Below are positions 12,801-25,275 of a DNA stretch of 64,000 bases, one piece after another. A model generated the notes under the pieces. It was given only the letters and a program-made list of their open reading frames with translations. It was not told where the DNA came from and made no database searches. Each line of letters opens with the position of its first letter. The first letter of the stretch is position 1. The position numbers were made by a program, and so were the translations under genes. Origin of the DNA: Lineus longissimus (lineage: Eukaryota > Nemertea > Pilidiophora > Heteronemertea > Lineidae); the NCBI RefSeq assembly GCF_910592395.1, contig NC_088309.1, positions 20,772,599 to 20,836,598 on the forward strand. The letters run 5' to 3'.

Positions 12801-15800
12801 TCAGATTTTCGCGAAAATTTTACACTTAGCAATATATCTGGCTCAAGCGCTTATGTCATCATGACACGCCACTAAATAGTAAGTGCGTCCTGTTTCTTAT
12901 GTTTAGGCGATAAAGGGGAGGCTGGCATTGATGGTATCCCTGGCATAGACGGTACTAATGGTGTACCTGGTATCAATGGTGCGCGAGGACCCCAGGGACC
13001 CCGAGGCACCGATGGAGAAAATGGACTGCCAGGTGAGAGAATTTAGTAGAAGCATTAGGTAATTGGTATTATGTAGACTTTTCAGTATATGTACTTTCAT
13101 AACAAACCGAAAAGTCAAAACTTATAATTATGCGTCAGGGGTATATTCCAAATGCTTGTCGCAGTCACCAAAGATACTATTATTTTATGGCAGCAACAGA
13201 GATCGCTCAATCAGGCCAAAGCGTAATCTGCATGTTGCTTGCTACATGTATATCGCTCATATTGCGGTGTATTCCTGTTTCGCCTATTCCTGTTTCGCCT
13301 ATTCCTGTTCCGCCTATTCCTGTTTCGCCTATTCCTGTTTCGCCTATTCAAATGTATTGCTAACCTCCCCACAGACGTAGGAATATGAACCGTCCCTTAC
13401 TGACCGACCAAACCCGAGGAGAGCCACATATGTACGCATTGAAACAATACGTCAATGGAGAGAGGGACATAATGAGTTACGTTGATGCCATCAGTTACCT
13501 TGTCTGACATAATATCATGATATGTATTTTCCACCTTGTTTGACTTTATATGTGCTGTACCTACATGTATATTATGACATGGGTTTTACAGCTGATTTTG
13601 ATCAAATAATTATGAGAATGTACAATATTATGTATTTTTATCAAAAACTCATGAATTCAGTTTTCATAAAATAAACGACTGCTTTACTCTACTTAATCTA
13701 TTAGTTTTTACTGTGTGTCAGTATGGTCCTATGGTCCTATGGTCAAATAAGTCCCGGACTGTCCCCGCTTTCAAGGTGACTCTTTCAAAACGGTCATGGC
13801 ATAACAAAGTTGATGGCATTTGATTAGTCAAATTGTCATCACATCGTTAACATCATCCAATTGTCCCCTCACATTTTCCCCATAAAATGGACATGCATCC
13901 CTAAGGTTCCCCGTGGGAGAGTCGATTTATTGTAGGGGTACTGGAAAGTAGGCGAAACAGGAATAGGCGAAACAGGAATAGGCGAAACAGGAATTTTGTA
14001 GGCGAAACAGGAATAGGCGAAACAGGAATAGGCGAAACAGGAATAAACCCATATTGCACCCAGTGGCGTGTTGTTGGTGTATACGGTAGAGTGGTTTCAC
14101 GTGACGTCATCATCTGCCATGTTGGAGGGACAGACAAAAGAAAGCAAGCACAAAAGGACCATGAAAGCTTTCATTGTTCTGCCCTCCAACATGGCTGACA
14201 GTTGCCAAAAATGTATACGTGTATATGTACAGTCAAATAGTTCGCAACTATACATGTACATGTATATGCGCAATACTTCATAGAATTCTTTTACAAAACT
14301 ATCACTTTTCGAATTTTCTGCAGGTCCGCTAGGTCCTCCTGGGCCACCCGGGCAAAAAGGCGGGCGTGGCCTCGTTGGATTCCCAGGGTATCAAGGTTAC
14401 GAATAGAATTATCATTATATTCAATCGTGTCGTCCATTGTCTAACATTGCTGTTGTGACATAGAATTAACTAACATCCACTTGAAAATTATTTGACTTCC
14501 ATCGAAAATATATTGTAACTGTCAGCGGCGATCCGCAGCTGCAACAAGTCCTTCAGATTAAAGTTTGGTCACCATATTCAAGTTGCAATATATATATTTG
14601 ATGGGGGAGCGGTCGCCTAAGGGACTATTCCGGCCAGCTTATTGTCAGCTTTTTGCAGAAGGGAGATACAATGTACCACGTTTGTAGTTCAAAATGTTTT
14701 ATTTTGTGTTTACAATCATAGTTTGTCACTGTACAATACTGTATTAGTTTTGTTTTTGTGTTTTATGAGGTCGCTCATAAAATACTAGGTGCAGGTGGAG
14801 TTAAATCATGGATGCCAAATATATGTTAGAGTTATTGGATGTATTTTAGAAATAATCTTGGCGACTTTTGCTATTCGACGAAACTAAAGCCGATGGACGC
14901 GCACGAGTTGCATGGCAAACAGTTGCATCGGCTCCAAGGTTACTCTGTGACTCACTAGTTTACGACCGTGGCGTGTGTGTGTGATTATGACTGGATTTCA
15001 GTAGACAACTATTCGCCTACAATGTGTTATCAGCTGCAGATTTTAAATCTCTTATGTGTTTTTTTTTCAGGTGAAATGGGTCCCCCAGGCGTTCCTGGTA
15101 TACCAGGCCTACCAGGGTTGAATGGTACGAATGGCATCCCAGGAGAACCAGGTACACAATACATTGTACAACCATAAGTGTTAACTTCATACATGTATAC
15201 GTTGCAACAAAAATATGTAGCGTACATGTTATAACCAAAACAGTGTATCTTTAAATTGAATATTAACAAGCTATAAATCCTCTTCTAAATGTGTAGAATT
15301 CGACGGAAGCCTCCGTAACAGAGATGTTGAGGTCGCTTGATGCTTTTTCGCGTCATTAGAATTGAAAATAGGAACAAATAAAATACCCTGAGCGGATGAG
15401 GGATGACCAACAACTATATCTTCCAGGAAGGGATGGTTACAACGGCACTGCAGGTCGCGACGGCAGGAATGGTAAAAGAGGAGAGGACGGGTTTCCAGGG
15501 CTTCCCGGACTAAAGGGCACCAAGGGCGAAGATGGCGAAACAGGGCCCATCGGAATCACACCCAACTGTTCATGTACGTATCGACACAGCACGGCATGCA
15601 CAATAGAACATTGTCAGCGATCCCATTTGCAGAATATGAGGATGCTTCGTGGCAGTGGAATTCCTCGTCCGCATAAGGGCGTGGTCATTGCATAGATTCC
15701 GTCTTAAGTATACACATGTTAGTTCTAACAGTTTAATCTTCATAATCTGATCCTGCAGTCGTAATATAATCCACATCTAAAACTACTAGCTATTCCTTTT

Positions 15801-18800
15801 CATCATTCTTAGAACATTAGTTTATTGAGGCGAACGAATGACACATTTCATTTTGCTAATACATGTACTCGCTTTCAGGCCCACCGGGTGAAAAGGGTGA
15901 TAAAGGCAGACGGGGTCTTATAGGTTTCCATGGATACAAGGGGGACACAGGTTCCGTGATCGTTTTTGCCTGCAGTTGTTGTGTCGTATTTAGATATTGT
16001 GAAACCTTTAACAGGTTTAAGATACTTATTTAAGATGTTATGGCCGATTCTGGAATCGCCTTTATATGTCGTTACGTGTCAACCAATGGTTCTTGGTGAT
16101 TTGATATGTTACTCCTTCGCATCTTTCTTACATTGGTTAGTTTCAAAGGTAAACTGCATTTAAATGAAACATGTGACAGAAAGTATTTGGTTAAAGACTA
16201 CAGTATGCTTAACAGGACACTGAGCATTATCTAAAACCTTTGGGACTGAAAACAGATTTTTCTCGTTGTAGAGTACACCTTAAAATGTATAGAGTGATTT
16301 AGGAGATTTCTTTGCAAAGCTATGACATTTGCATTTGTAAAATTGGTGTAACCAATAGCAAGTATAGATTAATCCATACTTGCCTATAGGTATACCTTTT
16401 TGTTTCTTCCAAGTATATTCTGTTGTGCTGTGTTGTGATGTATGCCAGATGCCCAGTTAATATCTTAGACGTGCATGAAAAGCAGACGTGTATAGGGGAT
16501 GGTACAGTAAGAGGTGTATGGAGATGTTGTATTTGTCAGTATATTGGAGGTCTTGTCAATTGTAGTTATACATATCACCGATGTAGAGCATCCGAGTACA
16601 AATCCACGTCTGACGCATTGCCTCGTCATTACTATTCAATTTTAATTTACATGCACAAGATTATTATTGTACGTCTATAAAAAGAGGGGTGTGAGTCGAA
16701 ATGGTAAACTGATTTTACTGCTTTTTTGGTGTTTTTTTATAGGTCCACCAGGCCCTCCAGGCAGGCCGGGGAAACCCGGTCAGAGCTACAATGGCAGCGT
16801 GGTCATGGGTCCTCCTGGACCAAAAGGAGACAAGGGAGATCAAGGCATATGTGAGTAAAGTAAAAGAAAGTTTGTTTATTATAGTGTCACCCAGGGCCAG
16901 GGCCAGGGCCAGCGTGGCTTATGAGACACTCTTCACTTCCAAACCCATCACTTATGCCAGGCGCTAGCTGGTGAGAAGGTATAGTTTGTACCAACCGGCC
17001 GCATCGGAAAGAGGTTACAAGTGGGCCTCGAGCCTTCGATCTTCCGTTCACGAGGTGGACGCCTAAGTATATCTAAAAAAACGCCCATTTCATACTCGCC
17101 TTCCGTGGTGTAATTCTTACGGGGTTTGGTCCCTCCACCGTAGATCAGCCAGAGGCGTATGTTGCTGACAAAAGGAACAGGAACATCCAGTGTTCTATAC
17201 AGAGTACCAATTGAAAAATTGTGGCTCTCAGGTTTTACACTCATTGCACGTTTTCAAAATTAGATTTGCTTAATCATCTCAATTTTTCGCTTTAATTACT
17301 CGTGGGGATGCATTTTTGTCGACGGCTTTTCGATTTGTTCCTAAATGTTGTGTGATGGGCATGTGTTTTTTTCTCAATTAATTTATGTTAATAATCTTCA
17401 GTAATTGTGATTTAGGCGTTATCGACTAGTGAATATCCCCGTTTTATAAAATGTAGGCTACAAAAATGGACATGGCTCATGTGATGAGTCGCTAATGAAC
17501 AGGATACTTTGTGCCTGCAATATAAACCTGATATATTCTTTTGCATAAAATATTTGTGTTGCATGAATACACCTCGCCGGCATTGTTGCCATACCCCTTG
17601 GAATATCCACCATCAACCAAAATTCAAGCCTCAGACCCGGAAAAGACATTTTATACAAAACCCCTCATCTATCTATACCTTCGCCAAACTGTTTAGGTAT
17701 CAAGTAACTGTGAAAGGGAAACATCACATCACATCACTTTGACCCAAAACGCACGAAAGCAATTTCATGAAATAAAGGTTTTTGTTGGTTGTGCAAGTGG
17801 TAAATTCCATCAGGGTATTCACACTTATATTGTGTTGCTTTGTAAGATCAGCTTGGAATGTGTTTGAATTTCAGGTAAGAAATGCGAATGGCCGCAAGGG
17901 ACACAGGCTGCAAATGATTCAGAGCCAATGCGCCCAATAGGCACCGGTAAGAACGTTTATCTTTGGTGAAGTGAGACACACAATCAGCCAAATCTACTCT
18001 GCCCATCTCAGTAGTTCCACAAAACAACGCTTCCAGTGAGTGACACGAGGTACTGAGCGAACGTGCGAACACAGAGGTACTGAGGCCGGCGAGTGACAGG
18101 GTCATGACACCGTAATATTTAAGGACAAATCTTCCGCAGAGGAGAAAACGTGAATTTATGGTTTAGCCCAATGGAGCTTTCAATTTGCAATTGTGTTTCT
18201 TTTGTCTGCTTGCTATTCGATGTGGAATGTCATATTTGTTTCGATGCTGTCATTGTCACTACCTGCTTGATATGTTGTCTGTAGTACACTCTGTAAAATC
18301 GGTCATGAGATGGTGGCATGGACACAACAGAGCGACCACCTAAGCAGTGACTCTTTGCCGGTTTTACAATATGGGTGTTTCCTTTCGTTTACGTCCAAAA
18401 GTGAACTGGAAAAAGGATCACGACGCTTCTTTAGAGAAATCAAAATTTACTGTATATTTTCAATCATACGTCATTCAGAAAGGAATTATTGGGAAGAAAG
18501 AGTATTGTTCTTGGCTATAGCCATCTGCAATTAGATTTTATTGATTAAAAGCACTTTAAATGTTGCCATTGCAGAGTCACCTTACGCCAAGCCCACGATG
18601 GCACCCAAAGCACGAGGTAAAGTATATTCAGAGTATCATTTCATCCAACTTGCACACGTACAGTCGTACATGTATAGTCGAATACAGCTGACTAATTCCA
18701 CAACGTAGTAGAATTCGGCTGCATAGCTGGCAGGAACAAACTCAGTAATATTGGCTGAATTCACCGCCTAGTCAAATTCTGATGTTTCCCCAATTCACTT

Positions 18801-19869
18801 GAGATGACATGCAGGATTAAAAGTGACACTCCTCGCTGAGAAAATCTGCGGATCTCAGTCTAAATAACATGCCAACAAGCATACAATTTAACAACCGCTA
18901 CTTTTCCAATGAATGCGCACTAATGTGATGTCTCCGACTGACACTAACTAATCGTCTTACTTATTTGAAATCTTTAACTTTGATTAAAATTAGACATCTG
19001 ATAAATTCCATTATATTTTACTGGAAAAATCGGGAATTCTCGTGTTGCTATAGCCTATTGGTTTTTTTTTGCTGTCTCTGTCGTAATCCCACCAACTTCT
19101 CTTTGTTTTAGAGTGTGCCATCAAGGCAATTGGCAAACCAGTGTTTCAGAAGTACACCGGAATATTCTGGGGTGCCTGGATGAAGGACTCGGATCCCGTC
19201 AACATCGCGGATGGTGCCAAAGTCTGGTCAACCAGTCACTTCCACGGGAAATACCTAAAAGAATACGCCAGCTTCAAAGACTTTCAAGACGACAAAGTTG
19301 CCAAGGTCTACGAGCTTCATGACCGGTACTTCGGGACTGGCCACCTTGTCTTTCGGGGCGCGTTTTATTACCAGAAAGCCAGCACTAACGTCATCGTAAA
19401 GTACGATTTGAGCAGCGGTTTCCAGACCGATGTACTCATTCCCGATTCTGCCTTCAAGGGAAGTAAATACCTCTACGAAACTGAGTACAATTACTATGAT
19501 TTGTCTGTGGATGAAAATGGTCTTTGGGTGATATTTGGATCGCTAAACGACGATGATGGCTTGATGGTATCAAAATTAGACGCTGGTAACCTGCAGTTGT
19601 TGAAATCTTGGCGTTTAGATGTCAAACACAATACATACGGTAACGGTTTCATAGTGTGTGGCGTCCTTTACCTTGTCGAGAGCACCAAGGTCATAACCAG
19701 TAGACTCTCCTACGCGTATGACCTTTACAAGAACCGACAACTCGACGTTGATATAAAAATTGTCAATCCGTTCGAAAAGAACAACATGGTGTCTTATACT
19801 TATAGAGAAAACCGTATCTACGGTTGGGACAACGGCAACCAGATCACATATCCTCTTTTACTTGGATAA
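9894..19869 (+). CDS. Colmedin/gliomedin-like collagen-olfactomedin protein (5' end not found)
   Basis: Fourteen exons were joined by GT-AG splice sites: 9894-9975, 10486-10512, 10906-10950, 11815-11868, 12352-12486, 12907-13032, 14324-14395, 15071-15151, 15427-15573, 15879-15950, 16743-16850, 17875-17946, 18575-18616 and 19112-19869. Exons 1-11 encode Gly-X-Y triplets, starting in [11 protein letters not shown] break around NCSCPPG falls at the exon 9/10 junction and a second break, [11 protein letters not shown], lies in exon 11. Exons 12-13 encode a linker beginning CKKCEWPQG, and the last exon is a complete olfactomedin domain ending at TAA. Collagen plus olfactomedin is the architecture of vertebrate gliomedin and nematode UNC-122, type II membrane or shed matrix proteins that organise cell contacts such as synapses and nodes; that role is inferred here. 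The initiator Met, cytoplasmic tail and membrane segment were not found, and exon 1 starts in phase 0, so more 5' exons are expected. The donors after exons 7 (gttacg) and 10 (gttccg) are weak. Confidence 0.92.
10120..10289 (+). repeat. 170-bp inverted-repeat element (MITE-like), copy 1
   Basis: The copy starts CCGGTGTGACAGCGG and ends in CACACTGG, a one-base variant of the CACACCGG end seen in the other copies. The interior includes CCGCTAACCCTAACC and GGACTATCAGCCCTAGG. It lies in intron 1 of the colmedin-like gene. It has no coding capacity. I could not define a target-site duplication. Confidence 0.75.
10698..10867 (+). repeat. 170-bp inverted-repeat element (MITE-like), copy 2
   Basis: This copy is near-identical to copy 1 and in the same orientation, in intron 2 of the colmedin-like gene. 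It has perfect 8-bp ends, CCGGTGTG and CACACCGG, within a roughly 24-bp imperfect terminal inverted repeat. It ends 38 bp before the start of exon 3, so it sits inside or very near the branch-point region of that intron. Confidence 0.8.
13266..14049 (+). mobile_element. Foldback-type non-autonomous transposon, copy A (784 bp)
   Basis: The element is flanked by a perfect 8-bp duplication, CATATTGC, at 13258-13265 and 14050-14057. The left end begins GGTGTATTCC and carries five tandem 15-bp units of the type ATTCCTGTTTCGCCT. The right end carries six units in the opposite orientation and closes with GGAATAAACC. The termini are therefore inverted repeats built from a minisatellite. The core has no transposase-like open frame. 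It lies in intron 6 of the colmedin-like gene. The layout matches foldback elements such as Drosophila FB and the sea-urchin TU family as I remember them. The duplication length alone would also fit hAT or P-like transposition. Confidence 0.85.
16890..16913. repeat. GGCCAG microsatellite
   Basis: About four tandem copies of the hexamer CAGGGC lie in intron 11 of the colmedin-like gene, 40 bp past exon 11. Confidence 0.7.
19112..19869 (+). other. Olfactomedin-domain exon (last exon of the colmedin-like gene)
   Basis: One exon of about 252 codons encodes the whole olfactomedin domain. It opens with [20 protein letters not shown] and has the family signatures [36 protein letters not shown] and [17 protein letters not shown]. 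The first Cys (ECAI) and the Cys of IVCGVLY occupy the positions that form the conserved disulfide in this family. The DENGLW segment corresponds to the calcium-site region of the five-bladed propeller. The reading frame is intact to TAA at 19867-19869, so nothing suggests a pseudogene. Confidence 0.95.
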
Positions 19870-20044
19870 ATTGTGGCTATTTGTAATTGGCGGAACGGAA
19901 ATGGAATTGGGAATCTTACTTTTTTGAATTAAATATAAAGTTATGATGCATTAAAATGATTCCTCTTAGTGTTTACAATCCGATGGGTAACCCCCGACTC
20001 GCACGTTCAATGATATACACGAACAAATCATACTAAACTTCTAG

Positions 20045-20207
20045 CCGGTGTGCAAGGGATAGTAGTCCTAGGGCTGATAGTCCGTGTAACAATAGCCCGC
20101 ATTGCTAAATGTTTTGGTTAGGGTTAGCGGTACAATGCTGCTTAATTGGTCAAATACAATGCTACCGGACTATGACTCCAGGGGGACTATATCCGCTGTC
20201 ACACCGG
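20045..20207 (-). repeat. 163-bp inverted-repeat element (MITE-like), copy 3
   Basis: This is the inverted third copy, 176 bp past the colmedin stop codon. It runs from CCGGTGTGCAAGGG to CTGTCACACCGG and lacks a few internal bases present in copies 1 and 2. If transcripts use the AATAAA at 20497, this copy would lie in the 3' untranslated region. Confidence 0.8.
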
Positions 20208-20496
20208 TATTGCCTCCGTTACCTCCGCCGCATTGCTTGTAAAGCTTAGCAATGTCAATGCGGTACATGCAGGCCTACATACTTTAAATTACGTTATTGG
20301 TCTTGATCATTTCGTTCCGGAAAATACAGATGGCCATAAAATTATAATAAAACAAACACTTTTGCCTTTCATTAAGGTTCTGGCCTTTTGCGGAAACAGT
20401 GACGGAATTAAGTTTATACTGAAAACACTTTTGCTGAAACAGTGTCGTCTCGAACCTCATATAAGTTTACTGCATGTAAGATATGGAATAGAGTAG

Positions 20497-20502
20497 AATA
20501 AA
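20497..20502 (+). promoter_or_regulatory. Candidate poly(A) signal downstream of the colmedin-like gene
   Basis: A canonical AATAAA lies 628 bp after the stop codon. Closer to the stop only the variants AATATA and ATTAAA are seen (about 19925-19955). The true 3' end is therefore uncertain. Confidence 0.35.
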
Positions 20503-21363
20503 GACACAACAAGATTCATGGTCCCATTCCTGAAGCTCTTCGCTGTTCGAATGAAATAAAACTTCAATTTCTTTTCGTTCCGTGAAAATGGCTCGTTATC
20601 GTGGGATGTATGGTCCCATACTCCCCAGCCGTCGTCGTATACAATCCCAACAGCGGTACCTAACTCGGAAATGAATTAAAGAAGTGTAAAAGAATTAAAC
20701 ATCTTTCGATTTAAAATCTTATCCGTATTACTGAAATAACTGTAACTTATTCTGGTGTTATATATTTTCAAATTTTGCGAATAAAAACTATGTGTTCAGA
20801 ATACATGCATGATGACGAGTTTTTGTTTTTCATCTAATGTTACCCATATCAAGATGCTAATGACAATTCTGGTACGGTGCCGTAATTTATATTTTAAACC
20901 CTTTTTACTATCTTTAAGGAATTAATAAAGTAAATGACACGCACATGTACATGTAGTACATGTAGTACATATACCATATTTTTATTGTTCCTCGGCACTT
21001 CGTAGACATGAAGTAAAATTTATGATTTCCAGAGTATTGCATGCGCGAATTCAGCTCTGTTCTGATCAATAAGATGGCAGCATCGTTCTTGAGAATGAGA
21101 TAATTGTTGTGTTCCTCATGAATCAACACCAAATCACGATTATATCACGCGAATCTGCCCAGGTGGCGCTACTAATAGTGGGAGATATTTGGCGCCTCAC
21201 TAAAGTCTCCAAGCTCTCCTATACAGAGACTGTCAACACGGTTTGCAGACGATGACACTGACCGAAGATGACACGTGCGTCATGAGCTGTGACTATTTTT
21301 CCATTTTGGTAAGAGTTAGATGGATTGGATATAGACTACATTAATTACAGTTCTTTTCCGCGG

Positions 21364-21492
21364 ATGCCAGGCTCTCCCAAGGTACCAATTACTCAAGGTG
21401 TTACCGCAGTCGCGAAAGAGGCCTTTTGGAAGGGCGCAAACTACGATGACATCGATTTGCCAAACCAGGCAAACACTGCACTTGCAAAGTAA
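21364..21492 (+). CDS. Possible first coding exon or 42-codon small ORF, unrecognised
   Basis: An ATG at 21364 opens a 42-codon frame starting MPGSPKVPITQGVTAV and ending NTALAK. A strong donor, AAA|GTAAGT, begins at 21489, so the frame is either spliced there in phase 2 or stops at the TAA within that donor (21490-21492). The composition is protein-like, with a run of acidic and polar residues around YDDIDLPNQ. Splicing to the acceptor before 23225 would stop after one more residue. I recognise no family. It is a candidate 5' exon of an unlocated gene, or chance. Confidence 0.3.
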   Translation: MPGSPKVPITQGVTAVAKEAFWKGANYDDIDLPNQANTALAK

Positions 21493-24400
21493 GTATCTAA
21501 CCTTCCTTTTCTTCCGAGGTTCAGTCGAAAACGGTTAGATTTTCTATCTGTGGAGTGGGTTTTTCAAATGCCCCCAGCGCTAACTTTGTCAAGACGGTAT
21601 CTTTGCTAAAAAGAATGAGATTAGAGATCTCGCCACGTCAGCACCAGGACCCCCAACTTGACGTTCTCTTCTTTAGTCCATCAGAGCTAACGCCAAGTTA
21701 ATTGTGACGTAGACAACTTGTGATAAACTTGTTGAAAAACAACCAGGCCCAGTATTCGAAATAAAATGGATATTTTGGCCTTTTACATTGTATGCATATG
21801 ATACTAAAGGAATAGACGTGGGACTGTACATGTAAGGTGGGTTTGACCTATTTTATATTTGTTGGTACATGCCATACTCCCTTCACCTGCATGACGTATG
21901 CAAACGATCGTCAGCTCATGGTGTACATACATGTACGTATGACTGTAGTCAGTGAAACACCGCAACCGTGTTTTGCACAAACGTGATCAAATAACTCGGG
22001 TTTGAAACCGTAAAAATGTTATAAATTCTAAGCTGAACGTCACATCTTTCCCTGTTAATTTCCGTTCTTACCTGTTTTTATCAGAGTGGCATTCCCACTC
22101 AATATGGCTCTGGGATGATTCGTCCCAGGATAATTCGTCCTGAAGGATGATATTCGCCTTCTATTCAGGATATGACGAAGTCATTGGCTCACTGACGTCG
22201 AGTTTATGGCCAATTTAGCAATGAGTGGTTCAATTTCAAAATGAGGTGCGTTATCAGCGGGTGAAAAAAATCAAATTTGCTTCAGAATGATTTCTTAGGT
22301 CCTGGGGTTGCTTGTGTAGAGCGTCAGACGATTCAATCTCTCTAAATTTCGTTGGAGGTTTGCGTAACGCTCAAGAGGGTGTTTTCGCAAATCCCCGAAA
22401 CGCCAACGCGAACACCTATCTCATAGTTTGACCTCCTCATAACAGTCATATTCCGGTTTTGCCTTTCTTTCGATTTCTTAGGAATAATTCAATCATTCTT
22501 AGATTAGTGAAACTAGATTATTTGGAAAAACGCCATGGTGTATGTAATGCAATCATGTAACTGTGTATATCGACTTTCATTGACACTTGAATGGACATTA
22601 CATGAGTCAGTGACCACGGCCGTGCTGAAAGGCGGGACAGTCCAAAATGCCCAAAAGGAGCTTAATGATACGGCCCGTTAAACATGTCAGCAGCAGCAAC
22701 TCCACTCGACAAATCTCAAGTGACGCTGAGTTTCCGTTTTCTGTAGCACCGCAGTAACCATGGCGATTTAGCGGAATCAGCGCAAACCAGGGGAAATTAC
22801 CTAAATAAAAACGGTATCAGATTATCGATATTACACAATATTCAATGAATATTTGTAATATTTCACCGCGATACCTATCAAATATTTAGGAAAAACTAAT
22901 ATGCATGAAAGAATGGTCTGCTTTTTTCTCGGATTATTTCCGCATTGGTCTTGTTGGGGAGACGACGTTAACGCCATAGTAAAGACTGCGGGGGGAAAAG
23001 GCTAGGGGGCAAAACGACCAGATACCGTAGATTTTCTTTCTTAGTATTTCATGAGAAAAAAAGCATGCGTTCGTTGTCGATTTCGTTGGTATGACTATCG
23101 CTTATCCTCTCATATTAACATCCCTACCGTCGAAAACGCTCTGTTAGGCGGTTATCTATTAACAGAGTAACTTCATCCTCTGCCACGACAAATACGCGCT
23201 GTCAGTTATAATTTCCTCTTCCAGACAATGAAAGGCACGTCCAAATCGATCGAGCTGAAAATGATCTTAACCAAAGAAAAATTAATGGAATCACAAATAT
23301 CGGGTTACTTATGCGATGGTTCTTATTTACAAGGCGAAAACATTAAATTTAATATAACTGCAGGAAAATATCTGGTTTCACTGGAGGGAGCGCGCGTTAT
23401 ACATGTACATGGTCAGGGTGTTACAGAAAAGGGTTTACCGCTGTCATCTTAATTTGCAATTTACACTTAGCTGTGAAATATGGAAGCAAATTTACTCAAG
23501 TGAAGTATTTGTCCAAGCAACAGATGGCGAAAAAGATTCCTCGCAACCAAACGTGCGGCTGAGGTGACCAAGCAACCACAGTATGCCATAGTAAGTCTTT
23601 CCTCAAGGATCACTTGTATACAGACTTGCAACTGCATCCTGCTCTGCAATTGCCACTCACATCGTTTTAGTTTTAGTTTGTATTCCAGTGATGCTTTTCC
23701 CCCAAGAGTCGCTTGCGGTCAGACATTCGTGACATAAATGAAAACACCGAAACTGGTAGCCCTTATAGCACACTTCTTGACTACAACCACCACCATTAAG
23801 AATCTGGACAGCTGATGATTAGCATCGAAACCAAGTGGCCGAGGCCATTTACTGGTCGGCTCTTGCAACGGACAGACCTTGTGGCCCCACAACCAGAACA
23901 CAGTACAAGACTAAGACTCAACACTTTACCGGATATATATATTGTAACCATCAAATATGGTGACCGTTCTTGCCTGCCACCCGCCGAACCCACGGACAAG
24001 GGGTGGTCATTACCAGCTCTTGTACCGGCGGAAGCAAACTCGATATCTTGAAGAACACCGGCTCGTTGGTACATGTAATATCAGTAACGCATCATTAACA
24101 TCACCCAGATAGGACTCCGGTCATCTAGCGAATCTCGTTACAAGCAAACGCGTGTTGACCCCACCACTCACCCCGCCATCGTAACCAGATATCATTCAAA
24201 CTGCGCATCACTCGAAATATCTCAATCAGCATGTTGTGATAAGTAAGCGCGAGGGCGGTAGAAATTTAAAAGCAGCCGCTGTTTATCAGTGGCAGTATTC
24301 GACATCACGAGTTCAAGGAATGTATTCCATAAAACTTGTTCACCACAGCTTCCATTTCACAATTTAAGAGTATAGACGCCGTTTGATTTTTCAAGCACTG

Positions 24401-25275
24401 CATGTATTTTGCACTTAGATCCGCTGAATGTGGTTCTTACTAAATAGAATATCGGTTGGCAGGTAGACTCGAAGCAGATCTACAGGTATAGGGAGAAGAA
24501 TGCTGCCTCTAGCAAACTTCATAGAAGTAATAACCAGACGTGGGTAGGATCAGGTTGAGGCATGGTATACTCGTTAGAGAAGGAACCACGGGGCGTGGGA
24601 ATCAATATGTCCTCTTCTCACCTTCGTCATCGATAATAGGGTAGCGTTCTGAAGATTGCAGACTATCGGACCATCCCAACATGACATTAAGATAACTTTT
24701 CCTCGTCAATTACGGGCGCCACACTATTTCATTTACGTCATACTGGCTTATATAAAGAGTTAACACCGAAAAAAATTGGTTTTAGCATTGAAAGCTTGAT
24801 TTGGACACAGACGGTAGATAGTTAAGCACTGATTTGGAGAGGCTCTTTTGTCTTCATTTGTTTGTTTTTTATTAGTTCCTGTGCCAAGTAATTAACGACG
24901 CAAAAGCATATCTCTTCAGGTCGGAAGGCTCATTAGCTATTAGAGGCAATGAGACGGGGCGGGGTAATCGATATTTCCCCTAATTCCCTTTGTCAGGCAC
25001 TCTTCCTATAGTGTACGTCACACGAAGCATCAACAGTATACTGTTCTCGTGGTGGAAGGGTTCATACCGTTCAATCATGATAGATTTACTTATCTTCACG
25101 CACAAAGGGCCACATATATAAAAACAATGTACATGTATATATAAAGTTCAAAGTTTCCGAGAGCGATTTTACATCATGAACTCTTCGCTTCGATCTCTGT
25201 TTCGGTTCTCAGCTGTTCGTTTTTGCAAAGTTCGGATCAAGTACCAACAACGACAAAGGCCGGTTTAGACCAAAT

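Larger units (their letters stand above)
9894..16850 (+). other. Collagen-coding block: eleven phase-1 exons of the colmedin-like gene
   Basis: After the first exon, each junction in this block splits a codon after its first base, usually a glycine codon. Internal exon sizes are 27, 45, 54, 135, 126, 72, 81, 147, 72 and 108 bp. All but the 147-bp exon are multiples of 9 bp, that is whole Gly-X-Y triplets, and one is the classic 54-bp collagen unit. The 147-bp exon carries the non-collagen NCSC segment. Because the phases are symmetrical, skipping any single internal exon keeps both the reading frame and the triplet register. Confidence 0.9.

Noticed and set aside
13063-14137. Open frames rich in [20 protein letters not shown] or [10 protein letters not shown]
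   Set aside because: These are translations of the 15-bp terminal arrays of foldback element A in different frames. A 15-bp unit without stops stays open by default.
16948-17244. 98-codon minus-strand frame inside colmedin intron 11
   Set aside because: I considered a nested gene or retroelement fragment, but no reverse-transcriptase or other motif is visible.
23228-23452. Possible second exon after the candidate exon at 21364
   Set aside because: It has a good acceptor, but joining in phase gives a stop after one residue, and no family is recognised.
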